From: Chitinophaga fulva
Lineage (GTDB): Bacteria > Bacteroidota > Bacteroidia > Chitinophagales > Chitinophagaceae
Assembly (NCBI RefSeq): GCF_012927205.1
Contig: NZ_JABBGC010000003.1
Location: 930,001 to 994,000 of the forward strand
Direction: 5' to 3'
Length of the DNA stretch: 64,000 bases
Part shown: positions 17,046 through 24,983 of the stretch, piece by piece
How the letters are laid out: each line of letters starts with the position of its first letter
Numbering within the stretch: the stretch's first letter is position 1
Notes under the pieces: generated by a model
Told to the model about the DNA's origin: nothing
What the model saw: the letters and a program-made list of their open reading frames with translations, nothing else
Databases searched by the model: none
Position numbers and translations under genes: made by a program

Positions 17046-19211
17046 ATGAACTTATTACCTATTACCGGCGATCTGGTGCGCGCACTTGGCTGGAGCATAC
17101 TCCACGCCTTATGGCAGTCCTTCTTCGTATACGCCTGCCTGAGAGTAGTGCTGAAACTATGGCCTATGGCCAGCGCCCGGATTAAATACAATCTGTCGTT
17201 TTTTGCACTTTCCGGTATATTCGCCTGGTTCCTCATCACTTTTTATCAGCAATGGCATACCATCTCGGCAGCGAAACAACTGCTGATACAATACAACCCT
17301 GCCGAGGCAGCGAATATGGCCGCACTGGCGCAACAACCGGTGGCGCCTTATCCGGGCCAGCTGAAAGTAGTGGAGCTGTTTCCCAGCCTGGAGCTCTGTT
17401 TCCCTATACTCGTCACCTTCTACCTGGCCGGCATGTTGCTCATGACGATCAAATTCGCGTCCGACCTGGTACAACTGCATCATATCCGTACCACCATGGT
17501 AGAGCCCATGGGCGAAGCCTGGGAAAAACACCTGCGCCAACTGATGGGCAGACTGAAATTATCCCGCCCGATAAAACTGCTGGTGTCGCGTTATGTTCAG
17601 GTACCGGTCATGCTGGGATTCCTGAAACCAGTGATACTGTTGCCCATCGCGATGGTCAACAACCTGTCGGAAGAGCAGCTGGAAGCCATTTTGCTGCATG
17701 AGCTGGCACACGTAAAACGCAATGATTATCTGTTGAATATCTTCCAATCCATTGTAGAAACGATCCTCTTCTTCAATCCTTTCGTATGGCTGATTTCCCG
17801 TATCATCCGCCTGGAAAGGGAACACTGTTGCGACGACCTCGTGATCGCAGGCACCGTCCAACCACTGCATTATGCCAAAGCACTGATGGCGCTGGAAACG
17901 TACCGGTTAACTTCCAACCCCATGGCCATGGCTGCTGCAGATGACAAACAACATCTGTTTCACCGCATCAAAAGAATTATGGAGATGAAAACAAAACATC
18001 TTAATTATAGTCAAAAATTATTAGCAGTCCTGATCATTGCCACAGCCCTGGTGTCTATCGCATGGCTCAACCCTGCCAAAGGGAAAGATGCTGGCAACAA
18101 ACAGCCGGAAAGCACTACTGCCGCAGATACCAGCATCCAAACACTGCCAATGCCTCCTGCTCCGCCTCCCCCGCCACCGCCGGCGCCGAAGCCAGTCGTT
18201 GTACCGGATGCACCGCCAGCGGCAGACGAAATCCCGGATGCTCCCGAGCCTCCCCCACCACCACCGGATGCTCCTGAAATGCCCATCCCGGCTAACATAC
18301 AAACGCCGCAAAATGTGATCGTGATGAATAGCAAAGGACATGTGCTGTTCTCACCGGTGGCTCCCCTGAACGCGCTGTCTGACACCTCTACGCCGAACCG
18401 CCATATACGCAGCTCCGAAGCCACTGCCAAAAAAAACCTGGAACGGGCCCAGCAAAGCGTGGAGAAAGCCATGCAACGCCTGAAAGAAGTAGATATCAAA
18501 AAGATACAGGCCGAAGCGCAGGCAGAGGTAGATAAAATCGACTGGAAAGCCATTGCCGAAGAGACACAGGCAGCCCAGGAAGCAGCCAGAGAAGCGCTGA
18601 AAAACATCGACTGGTCACAGATGCAGCAGGACATTAAAAACAGCATGAACTTCAAATTCGATTTCGATAATGAAGAGTGGAAAACAAACAGCGAGAAGTT
18701 CAAAAAGCAAAGCGAAAAACTCCGCAAGGAATGGGAGGCTAACCGGAAAAAAGCAGAAGCCGACAGAACACACCAGCTGAAGGAAATGGGCCGCACACGG
18801 GAAAAAGTGTTCGCAGCCAACAGGCAACAGATGCAAATGATGCGCGATTCCGCTTTTTCCAAACAAATGCAGATGCACAAACACATGGATGAACAACGGG
18901 ACGTCATGTTCCGTGAGGCAGAAAAAGCCCGGGAACAAGCTGACAGGGCCAGGGACCAAGCTGACAGGGCCCGCGAAAAGGCCAATAACTCCTCTAAAAA
19001 ATATCGCGAAATGATCAACAAAATGGCGGATGATAAACTGATAGACAACCAGCATTCCTTCACCATCGAAAAGAACGGAAACGGCCTGTATATCAACGGT
19101 GTCAAACAATCCGATAATGTTGCGGAAAAGTACAGACAATACCTGCAAAACAAACGGACTTATATCAAACAGGCTGAACCCGGTAATCTTAATATCAGCA
19201 TCGAAGATTAA
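17046..19211 (+). CDS. BlaR1/MecR1-like M56 metallopeptidase with a Pro-rich and coiled-coil C-terminus
   Basis: A 721-residue membrane protein. Residues 1-345 form the M56 domain: helices near 14-34, 39-63, 117-138 and about 320-342. The zinc site is H218-E-L-A-H222 with acidic partners in LEREHCCDD (257-264). Residues ~371-420 are Pro-rich (runs of seven and six Pro). From ~455 to 690 there is a long charged helix, with repeated EKAREQADRARDQADRAREK text near 620-645. BlaR1 has a penicillin-binding sensor in this place; none is present here, so the signal sensed must differ. It is encoded with the BlaI repressor 20 nt upstream and followed by a strong terminator. Confidence 0.9.
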   Translation: MNLLPITGDLVRALGWSILHALWQSFFVYACLRVVLKLWPMASARIKYNLSFFALSGIFAWFLITFYQQWHTISAAKQLLIQYNPAEAANMAALAQQPVAPYPGQLKVVELFPSLELCFPILVTFYLAGMLLMTIKFASDLVQLHHIRTTMVEPMGEAWEKHLRQLMGRLKLSRPIKLLVSRYVQVPVMLGFLKPVILLPIAMVNNLSEEQLEAILLHELAHVKRNDYLLNIFQSIVETILFFNPFVWLISRIIRLEREHCCDDLVIAGTVQPLHYAKALMALETYRLTSNPMAMAAADDKQHLFHRIKRIMEMKTKHLNYSQKLLAVLIIATALVSIAWLNPAKGKDAGNKQPESTTAADTSIQTLPMPPAPPPPPPPAPKPVVVPDAPPAADEIPDAPEPPPPPPDAPEMPIPANIQTPQNVIVMNSKGHVLFSPVAPLNALSDTSTPNRHIRSSEATAKKNLERAQQSVEKAMQRLKEVDIKKIQAEAQAEVDKIDWKAIAEETQAAQEAAREALKNIDWSQMQQDIKNSMNFKFDFDNEEWKTNSEKFKKQSEKLRKEWEANRKKAEADRTHQLKEMGRTREKVFAANRQQMQMMRDSAFSKQMQMHKHMDEQRDVMFREAEKAREQADRARDQADRAREKANNSSKKYREMINKMADDKLIDNQHSFTIEKNGNGLYINGVKQSDNVAEKYRQYLQNKRTYIKQAEPGNLNISIED

Positions 19212-19746
19212 TCACTCCTCATAAAACGGCATCAATCGTTCTTCATCATAGAAAAAGCGCAAAGAATGATACGGCTGGAGTTGCGTCAGCGGCCCGTCGT
19301 ATTCTTTGCGCTTTTCTTTATTTCAGGACTACCGCTCAATAGGGAAAGCGGTAGTCCAGGCATAGGAAAAGAACACCAGAACCTGTTATTTAACCAGGTA
19401 TATATAGAAGGATAGTAACCCCAAATACGAATGACGAATGCTGAACCAGGATTGATGAACTGCGGATCGGGATTTACGGCCCACATCGTATAAATCATGA
19501 TGTACAAACCAGGATTCACGGATGGCGAATTCGTTTAAAGTTCAGGCAATACGGTCCAGGGAATCCAAATAAGGATTCGATGGTTTATCATTTACAACGC
19601 AAGCAATACGAATGCTCGCAATACGAGTCAGGAGTCAGGAGTCAGGAATCAGGATTCACGAATTGTGAAGCAAGATGTACGACTCATAAACTGAAATAGT
19701 GAAATGAAATGGTAAAGGCGATTAGCGAATAATAATGATGATGATA
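19212..19746. other. 535-bp gap: terminator, then degenerate 7-bp repeats
   Basis: No gene is supported. After the terminator at 19253-19318 the sequence from about 19429 to 19660 keeps a loose 7-bp period. It contains ACGAATG twice, then CTGAACC, AGGATTG and ATGAACT. Near 19625 come GAGTCAG three times, then GAATCAG, GATTCAC and GAATTGT. CAGGATTCACG occurs twice (about 19511 and 19650). The octamer ATTTACGG occurs once near 19473. Confidence 0.6.
19253..19318 (+). terminator. Rho-independent terminator after the M56 gene
   Basis: Perfect 15-bp stem: 19253-19267 (AAAAGCGCAAAGAAT) with 19301-19315 (ATTCTTTGCGCTTTT), plus an inner ACGG/CCGT pairing. A- and T-rich flanks on both sides could make it bidirectional. 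Confidence 0.88.
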
Positions 19747-20031
19747 TCAATGAAGGATGTTAAACCCGGAAACATGTTGCACGGGCCCCACACTGATTTC
19801 CATTTCTGTTACTTTAGCCATGGCTGGCCCTTTACGGCACCAGGACAGAAATTGCTCCATTACCGGCTCTTCTGCCTCTGCCAAAATCCACACCGCTTTA
19901 TCCGGCATGTTTTTGATCTGCCCCTGCACGCCTAGCAAATCTGCCATATGTTTCGCATTAGCCCGGTAACCCACACCCTGCACCCGGCCTTTCACGATGA
20001 TCTCTTTGTGTACGATTGATTTGGTTGTCAT
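19747..20031 (-). CDS. acyP: Acylphosphatase
   Basis: A 94-residue enzyme that hydrolyses carboxyl-phosphate bonds such as acetyl phosphate. The signature KGRVQGVGYR places the phosphate-binding Arg at residue 23, and the catalytic Asn is residue 41 in IKNMPD; both fall at the canonical positions. Length and ferredoxin-like strand pattern fit the family. It is transcribed alone, with a repeat-rich gap downstream and 417 bp of non-coding DNA upstream. Confidence 0.93.
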   Translation of the reverse strand: MTTKSIVHKEIIVKGRVQGVGYRANAKHMADLLGVQGQIKNMPDKAVWILAEAEEPVMEQFLSWCRKGPAMAKVTEMEISVGPVQHVSGFNILH

Positions 20032-20448
20032 AACGTCAATGGTTATCTCAAAAATGTCTGAATCAGGATGAATACGGACCGGTATGATCCATTGGCCATA
20101 TAGGTTGTATGGTCAAACGAATGTAACGATTAATCCCGGGGCGCTGAAATACATTTATCCGGCAGTAGGACACCAAACCCACCAAAGCAGATTCGATAGT
20201 GATCACCCTTCACCGGTACCACTGGAACATGCCATGACAGCAGCCACACATTTAAGGAAAGACTGAGAATGGTTAACTTGAGGGAAACAAACTACAGATG
20301 AAAACTGAAGAAACAGGGGTCACAAAATAATAGGCTGAAAGCCTTACCATTGCGGGCATTTATGATACAGTTCGTTCAATTTTCATCCAATGCATCTCCA
20401 ATCCGGCTCTTCCCGATTCAGACAATGATATATAAAAAGCTCAATCTG
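20032..20448. other. 417-bp gap with no supported gene
   Basis: A 60-codon open frame at 20084-20266 has no family signature and no usual codon pattern, so I do not call it. The part next to acyP presumably holds that gene's promoter on the minus strand. No clear terminator for the gene ending at 20449 was seen. Confidence 0.4.
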
Positions 20449-21045
20449 CTAAGCAGCATAATTGAACAAAGATCCTGTCAAATGCTCAATGTCTCCAAAC
20501 ACAATATCTCTCACTCGTTGATATTTACCACCAGTTACCGGCCGTTTCAGCAGGGTAAAACAATGGCAGTTAAAACTCCGTACAAACAACCGTTGCGTTA
20601 AAGCCGGCAACACTTTGGCAATGGCCGTTTCATCGAGCCCGCGTGCGATCGTCATACCGGGCTTAAATGCTTGTGGCTTCAGATCAAAACACTGCATAAT
20701 GCTCTTGTGCAGCTCTACCAATGGTTTGGGATTAGCAACATTCACACAGATACTCTGCCGGCCGTCTGCGTGTCTTACCGCTTCCAGTCGTGATGTATAA
20801 ATCGCAAAACCTGACTGACGTTTGGCTACTTCTTCCACCATGTCAATAAAGTCGTTTTCAAAACGCGCCGGAAACTCGGACCTGAATAAAGGAATGTACA
20901 CTGGTGATGTAATGCTCGCAGCATCCTCTAAAGACGTTGCGATAAACTGCCGTATACGGTTCACATCTTTTGATACCACAACATCCGGATTCACTACCAG
21001 CAAATAATCAAATAACGCTTCCGAAGTTTCATAATTCGTATTCAT
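20449..21045 (-). CDS. 2H-phosphoesterase-like (2'-5' RNA ligase superfamily) protein with a degraded first motif
   Basis: A 198-residue protein from ATG 21045 (a GTG at 21063 is in frame). The C-terminal block FVRSFNCHCFTLLKRP resembles the second HxT/S motif of LigT-type 2H phosphoesterases, where a strand carrying H-x-T-L follows an aromatic strand. The expected first motif is represented only by SPVYIPLF, without histidine. It may be a catalytically dead binder or an unrelated protein with a similar strand. The promoter is well formed (21084-21114), with TTAGTAT direct repeats just upstream. No genes are adjacent in the same transcript. Assignment is tentative. Confidence 0.5.
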   Translation of the reverse strand: MNTNYETSEALFDYLLVVNPDVVVSKDVNRIRQFIATSLEDAASITSPVYIPLFRSEFPARFENDFIDMVEEVAKRQSGFAIYTSRLEAVRHADGRQSICVNVANPKPLVELHKSIMQCFDLKPQAFKPGMTIARGLDETAIAKVLPALTQRLFVRSFNCHCFTLLKRPVTGGKYQRVRDIVFGDIEHLTGSLFNYAA

Positions 21046-21083
21046 AACCTGATATTTTAACACTGACTGTTAGAATGACAATA

Positions 21084-21114
21084 CAAATATACACCCTTTT
21101 TTCTGAAATACTAA
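21084..21114 (-). promoter_or_regulatory. Promoter of the 2H-phosphoesterase-like gene
   Basis: On the minus strand TTAG (21114-21111), 19 nt, TATATTTG (21091-21084) fits the Bacteroidota consensus, with the -7 box exact. TTAGTAT occurs at the -33 box and again about 22 bp upstream, spaced two helical turns apart, which hints at a regulator site. Confidence 0.65.
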
Positions 21115-21170
21115 TTTTTTTAGCATTTTATACTAAAAAAATACGCAGTCACATCATCCAATATGTTCAA

Positions 21171-21215
21171 ACGGAGCAGGGATAGGCCTTTCGACCTATC
21201 CCTGCTCCGTTTTTA
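21171..21215. terminator. Strong 16-bp hairpin between tpiA and the upstream region of the 2H gene
   Basis: Perfect stem ACGGAGCAGGGATAGG (21171-21186) with 21195-21210, loop of 8 nt. It lies just after tpiA (minus strand), but the better T-run (TTTTTATTTT) is on the plus side. It may act in both directions or end an unseen plus-strand transcript. Confidence 0.8.
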
Positions 21216-21230
21216 TTTTGCTAAAAAATA

Positions 21231-21992
21231 CTAACCGAGATGTTGAATGATCGCTGCGAAATCACTTGCCACCAGGGAGGCGCCACCAATCAGGCCGCCG
21301 TCCACATCAGGATTGGCAAAGAGTTCAGCTGCATTGCCCGGCTTAGCACTGCCGCCATACAGGATGGTCAGGTGCAGCGCTGCTTCACGGCCAAATTTAT
21401 TAGCAATCTGGGAACGGATGAAGGCATGCATGTCCTGCGCCTGCGCAGCGCTGGCAGTCAGTCCGGTACCAATAGCCCAAATCGGCTCATAGGCAATCAC
21501 CACGTTTTTAAGTTGCTCCACGGTCAGATGGAACAGGCTTTCTTCCAGTTGTTTCGCTACGAATGCATTCTGTGTTTCAGCCTGACGGATCGCCAGCGGC
21601 TCACCGCAGCAGAAAATCGGCTTGATGCCGGCAGCCAGCGCCTGGTCTACTTTCTTCGCCAGTACCGCATTGCTTTCCTGGAAGTATTCCCTTCTTTCGG
21701 AGTGACCAATGATCACGTAATCCACTCCTACAGACTGCAGCATTTCTGCGGACACCTCGCCGGTATAGGCGCCGGATTTCTCGCTGGCGCAGTTCTGTGC
21801 CGCTACAAAAAAGCCGGGATAGTTTTTCAGCAGGGACTTAGCCTTGGTCAGATACGGGAAAGGCGTGGCCACCACTACCTCCTGCCCTTCTGCCAGTTTA
21901 AGACCAGCCTGCAGAATGTCGTTGATCAATTGCTCACCCTGCGCCAGTGTAAGGTTCATCTTCCAGTTACCTGCAACAATTTTTTTTCTCAT
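21231..21992 (-). CDS. tpiA: Triose-phosphate isomerase
   Basis: A 253-residue TIM barrel interconverting dihydroxyacetone phosphate and glyceraldehyde 3-phosphate in glycolysis. The catalytic residues are in place: K11 in GNWKMN, H97 in IIGHSERR and E169 in AYEPIWAIGTG. The phosphate-binding C-terminal text ILYGGSAKPGNA and GGLIGGASL is intact. It lies 18 nt downstream of the GlmU-like gene on the same strand and is likely co-transcribed with it. A strong hairpin follows. Confidence 0.97.
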   Translation of the reverse strand: MRKKIVAGNWKMNLTLAQGEQLINDILQAGLKLAEGQEVVVATPFPYLTKAKSLLKNYPGFFVAAQNCASEKSGAYTGEVSAEMLQSVGVDYVIIGHSERREYFQESNAVLAKKVDQALAAGIKPIFCCGEPLAIRQAETQNAFVAKQLEESLFHLTVEQLKNVVIAYEPIWAIGTGLTASAAQAQDMHAFIRSQIANKFGREAALHLTILYGGSAKPGNAAELFANPDVDGGLIGGASLVASDFAAIIQHLG

Positions 21993-22010
21993 GTACTGTG
22001 ATATTAAGTT

Positions 22011-23192
22011 TTATGGTCGTTGTGTGTTTGTTTCCTTGAAAACGGCCTCCAGAATCCTGCGATCTGCATCTTCCAGCGGACGCCCCTTGAACCCCATCCA
22101 GGCGGCGGCATCCCGCAACGCCTCAGGCAGGCGGTAGCCAGTCATCCCTACCTGGTGCCCCCAGCTAAAGGAAGGCAGGAAGGCTGGCGGAAATCCGGCG
22201 CCGAAAATATTACAGGATACACCTACCACGGTGCCGGTGTTCAACATGGTATTAATACCGGTACGGCTGTAGTCCCCCATCATCACACCGCACTTCTGCC
22301 CTGCCGGCTCTGTGCCCTGCCTGGCCTCTATCCACACTTTCACTACCCCTGCGTTGTTTTTGACATTGGAACAGGTAGTATTCCCCCCGAGGTTACACCA
22401 CTCACCAATCACCGCATCACCGACGTAACCATCATGTGATTTATTGGAATAACCGAAAAATACACTGTTTTTAATTTCTCCGCCACCGATACTATAAGGC
22501 CCCAGTGTGGTGGCTCCATATACTTTGGTCCCCATCTTTAAAACAGCTCCTTCTCCCAGCGCCAGCGGCCCTCTGATGGCACACCCCTCCATGATCAGGG
22601 CATTCCGGCCAATGTAAATGGGACCCGTGGCAGCATTGAGGATACTGCAATGTACCATGGCCCCCGGCTCCAGGAACACATTCTCCGGATGCGATACCTG
22701 GCAACCTTCCGGCAGCGCCGCCGAAGTACGCCCTTTGGTCAACAGCACAAAATCCTCCCGGACGGCACGGTCGTTCTGCAAAAAAATATCCCAGGGCCTG
22801 AAAATACCAGCCACCGGACCTGTATAGTTCTTACGGCTGGCAGCAGGCAACAGGTGGACTTCCCTACCCTGTACCACCTTGGCTACCAGGTGATTGTCCT
22901 TATATAATTCCTCATCCGGGCCTAAAGCCTTAATGGTCGCTACCAACTGCTCGTCAGGCATGATATGCCCGTTGATCAGCACGTTCATCATGACGTCGTC
23001 TCCACGGCGCAGCGGAAACTTCTCCTGCAAATGAGGTACGGTAAAATGACTGACACCTGTACCCAGCCAATGCTCCCACTTCTCCTGTATCGTAAGAATT
23101 CCTACTCTGCAGGCTGCAATGGGTCTCGTATACGTAAAGGGGTATAACAGGTTGCGTTCGGGCGTGTCGAAAAGAATGTAATGACGCTCCAT
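22011..23192 (-). CDS. GlmU-like putative sugar nucleotidyltransferase with left-handed beta-helix
   Basis: A 393-residue protein. The N-terminal ~190 residues begin ILFDTPERNLLYPFTYTRPI, typical of the Bacteroidota 'GlmU family' that replaces the usual nucleotidyltransferase opening. From about 195 on, hexapeptide repeats form a left-handed beta-helix (IYIGRNALIMEGCAIRGPLA, AVLKMGTKVYGATTLGP). The exact sugar phosphate and nucleotide are not known for this subfamily; a role in envelope sugar synthesis is inferred. It is followed within 18 nt by tpiA. Confidence 0.85.
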   Translation of the reverse strand: MERHYILFDTPERNLLYPFTYTRPIAACRVGILTIQEKWEHWLGTGVSHFTVPHLQEKFPLRRGDDVMMNVLINGHIMPDEQLVATIKALGPDEELYKDNHLVAKVVQGREVHLLPAASRKNYTGPVAGIFRPWDIFLQNDRAVREDFVLLTKGRTSAALPEGCQVSHPENVFLEPGAMVHCSILNAATGPIYIGRNALIMEGCAIRGPLALGEGAVLKMGTKVYGATTLGPYSIGGGEIKNSVFFGYSNKSHDGYVGDAVIGEWCNLGGNTTCSNVKNNAGVVKVWIEARQGTEPAGQKCGVMMGDYSRTGINTMLNTGTVVGVSCNIFGAGFPPAFLPSFSWGHQVGMTGYRLPEALRDAAAWMGFKGRPLEDADRRILEAVFKETNTQRP

Positions 23193-23202
23193 AGGGGTTA
23201 AA

Positions 23203-23235
23203 AATAAAAAATCCCATCGATAAGCCGATGGGATT
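23203..23235 (-). terminator. Terminator after rpmE2
   Basis: Perfect 10-bp stem: 23210-23219 (AATCCCATCG) with 23226-23235 (CGATGGGATT). Read on the minus strand it is followed by a T-rich tail. It separates rpmE2 from the GlmU-like gene. Confidence 0.85.
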
Positions 23236-23261
23236 CTTTATAAAAATATTGTTGCAAACGA

Positions 23262-23513
23262 CTATGCTTTTTTCGCGTAGCGTTTGTTGAATTTGTCGAT
23301 ACGTCCTGCGGTATCCACCAACACATTCTTACCAGTATAGAAAGGGTGAGAGGTATTGGAAATTTCCAACTTAATCAACGGATACTCATTGCCATCTTCC
23401 CACTTTACACTTTCTTTGGAAGGAGCAGTGGAACGGCTTAAAAAGCTGTGTCCGTTTGACATATCTTTAAATACCACAAATCTGTAATTTTCCGGATGTA
23501 TTCCCTGTTTCAT
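23262..23513 (-). CDS. rpmE2: 50S ribosomal protein L31 type B
   Basis: An 83-residue ribosomal protein. The start is ATG 23513 (MKQGIHPENYRFVVFKDMSN), the conserved type B opening; an ATG at 23543 would add ten non-conserved residues. The cysteines that bind zinc in type A L31 are absent, so this is the zinc-independent form. VKWEDGNEYPLIKLEISNTSHPFYTG is the conserved core. It has its own terminator. Confidence 0.96.
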   Translation of the reverse strand: MKQGIHPENYRFVVFKDMSNGHSFLSRSTAPSKESVKWEDGNEYPLIKLEISNTSHPFYTGKNVLVDTAGRIDKFNKRYAKKA

Positions 23514-23588
23514 ATCAAATATTATTGTAAATACAGGGTGCAAAGGTAACTAAATTTCTTTAACACCCAAAGTTTATTGTAAAAAAAA

Positions 23589-24080
23589 TCAGGATTTCAT
23601 ATTAATATACTGCAACGGAATGCTCAGATTGGCTTCCCGGCATGCTTGTATAACATCCTGTAAATCATCTATTTTTTTGCCGGTTACCCGTACAATGTCG
23701 TCCATAATGGCAGCCTGTACCTTTAATCCGGAATCTTTGATCAGCTTCACGATCTTTTTGGCGTCTTCCTGTTTGATGCCATTTCGGATAGGAACTTCTT
23801 TCTTATATACTTTCCCGCTCTGGTAGGGCTCCTTGCTCTGATCGTAAATGGTGGCTTCCAGCCCCTGACGCATGGAACGTGAAATCAGCACGTCCAGCAC
23901 CTGCCCTAGCTTCATATCACTGTCTACTTCTATATTCAGCACCAGGTCTTTTTTGTTCAGTTCAATTACCACGTGTGACCCCTTGAAATCAAACCGGTTG
24001 GTGATTTCCTTTTTCACAGTGTTAACCGCATTATCCAGTGTCTGTAAATCTACTTTGCTAACAATATCAAAGGACGGCAT
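23589..24080 (-). CDS. yajQ: YajQ-family cyclic-di-GMP/nucleotide-binding protein
   Basis: A 163-residue protein made of two ferredoxin-like halves. The opening MPSFDIVSKVDLQTLDNAVN and the block EITNRFDFKGS are diagnostic. So are KVYKKEVPIRNGIKQEDAKK and KIVKLIKDSGLKVQA later on. YajQ proteins bind nucleotides or nucleic acid, and some bind c-di-GMP; the specific role here is unknown. It stands between rpmE2 and the terminator of the DUF2807 gene. Confidence 0.93.
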   Translation of the reverse strand: MPSFDIVSKVDLQTLDNAVNTVKKEITNRFDFKGSHVVIELNKKDLVLNIEVDSDMKLGQVLDVLISRSMRQGLEATIYDQSKEPYQSGKVYKKEVPIRNGIKQEDAKKIVKLIKDSGLKVQAAIMDDIVRVTGKKIDDLQDVIQACREANLSIPLQYINMKS

Positions 24081-24115
24081 AACTCAATTTTTTTATCTTC
24101 GAACGACAAATATAG

Positions 24116-24145
24116 AAAAGAAAAAGCAGGTAGTGAACTACCTGC
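24116..24145 (-). terminator. Terminator of the ECF sigma operon
   Basis: Stem GCAGGTAG (24126-24133) with CTACCTGC (24138-24145), loop TGAA. On the minus strand a T-rich tail follows. It ends the sigma / anti-sigma / adhesin operon. Confidence 0.8.
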
Positions 24146-24176
24146 CCGACATATATAAATCTAAATCTAAAAAAAA

Positions 24177-24908
24177 TTAAATTTGGCGCACGTTGCCCAT
24201 ACCGGAAACGGACTGGTTTACGGCCGGCGTTCCTTTATACCTTACCTTGCCCACACCGGATACACTGACATTCAATTTTTTCTCCACCGCTACTTTCGCT
24301 TCGCCGCTGCCAGAGATACCTATCTCTGCCTCCTGGGTCTGAAAATCCAATGCTTCAATATTGGCAGCACCGGAAGCCTGGTAAGCTACTTTATCGCAAC
24401 TGCCCTTCAAATCAACCTTGCTCGCTCCGGACATCCCTACTTTCAGTTCCCGGGCATTCAGCTCCAGGTTCGCATGCGTGGCGCCGCTGAATTCCAGCTT
24501 CAGGTTGTCTGACTTAATGAGGCCTTTACCGGTATAGCTGCAGGCTCCGCTGGCAGACAGCTTTTTCACCTGTTGTATGGTAACACGCACAATAATCTTT
24601 TTACTGGGGTCAATATTTACACCTTTACGGGTAGTCACTTCCAGCTCGCCACCGGAAATCGTTGTTTCAATGTAGGGTAACAGGTTCTCTTCTGCTTCTA
24701 CCTGGATGCTGTTGGTGTTGCCTTGTTGCAGTTCTATATTATAAACACCGCCAGTGGATATTTTGTCAAAATTACCGGCAGTCCGGGTTTCAGTTTTCAT
24801 CTGGCCATTCCCTCTGATACGCTCATTACGGATGTTGGTGAAAGAGGACAGCAACACAACGAGTGCTACTAAAAAAGAGGCTGGTACATACTTGAAAAAT
24901 GTCTTCAT
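24177..24908 (-). CDS. DUF2807 (head GIN domain) putative envelope protein
   Basis: A 243-residue protein with an N-terminal hydrophobic signal (FLVALVVLLSSF). It has the head-GIN start GNGQMKTETRTAGNFDKIST, then right-handed beta-helix-like repeats with alternating SGA/SGS turns (LSASGACSYTG, LEFSGATHANLEL, IGISGSGEAKV). The family is widespread in Bacteroidota and regarded as a putative adhesin or auto-transported envelope protein. It is the last gene of the sigma operon, 75 bp after the DUF4097-like gene, so it is probably a cell-envelope protein under that sigma factor. Confidence 0.88.
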   Translation of the reverse strand: MKTFFKYVPASFLVALVVLLSSFTNIRNERIRGNGQMKTETRTAGNFDKISTGGVYNIELQQGNTNSIQVEAEENLLPYIETTISGGELEVTTRKGVNIDPSKKIIVRVTIQQVKKLSASGACSYTGKGLIKSDNLKLEFSGATHANLELNARELKVGMSGASKVDLKGSCDKVAYQASGAANIEALDFQTQEAEIGISGSGEAKVAVEKKLNVSVSGVGKVRYKGTPAVNQSVSGMGNVRQI

Positions 24909-24983
24909 GTGGAGTTTTTTAGGAATAATTTATAATCAGGTTTTAGAATGGGCTTCGTTGTGAATACATATATCAGATGACGA

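Noticed and set aside
16636..19211. Beta-lactam resistance locus
   Set aside because: Although blaI and a BlaR1-like gene are present, there is no beta-lactamase and the sensor domain is different.
20084..20266. 60-codon open frame in the gap upstream of acyP
   Set aside because: No start-region signal, no family match and an atypical residue mix.
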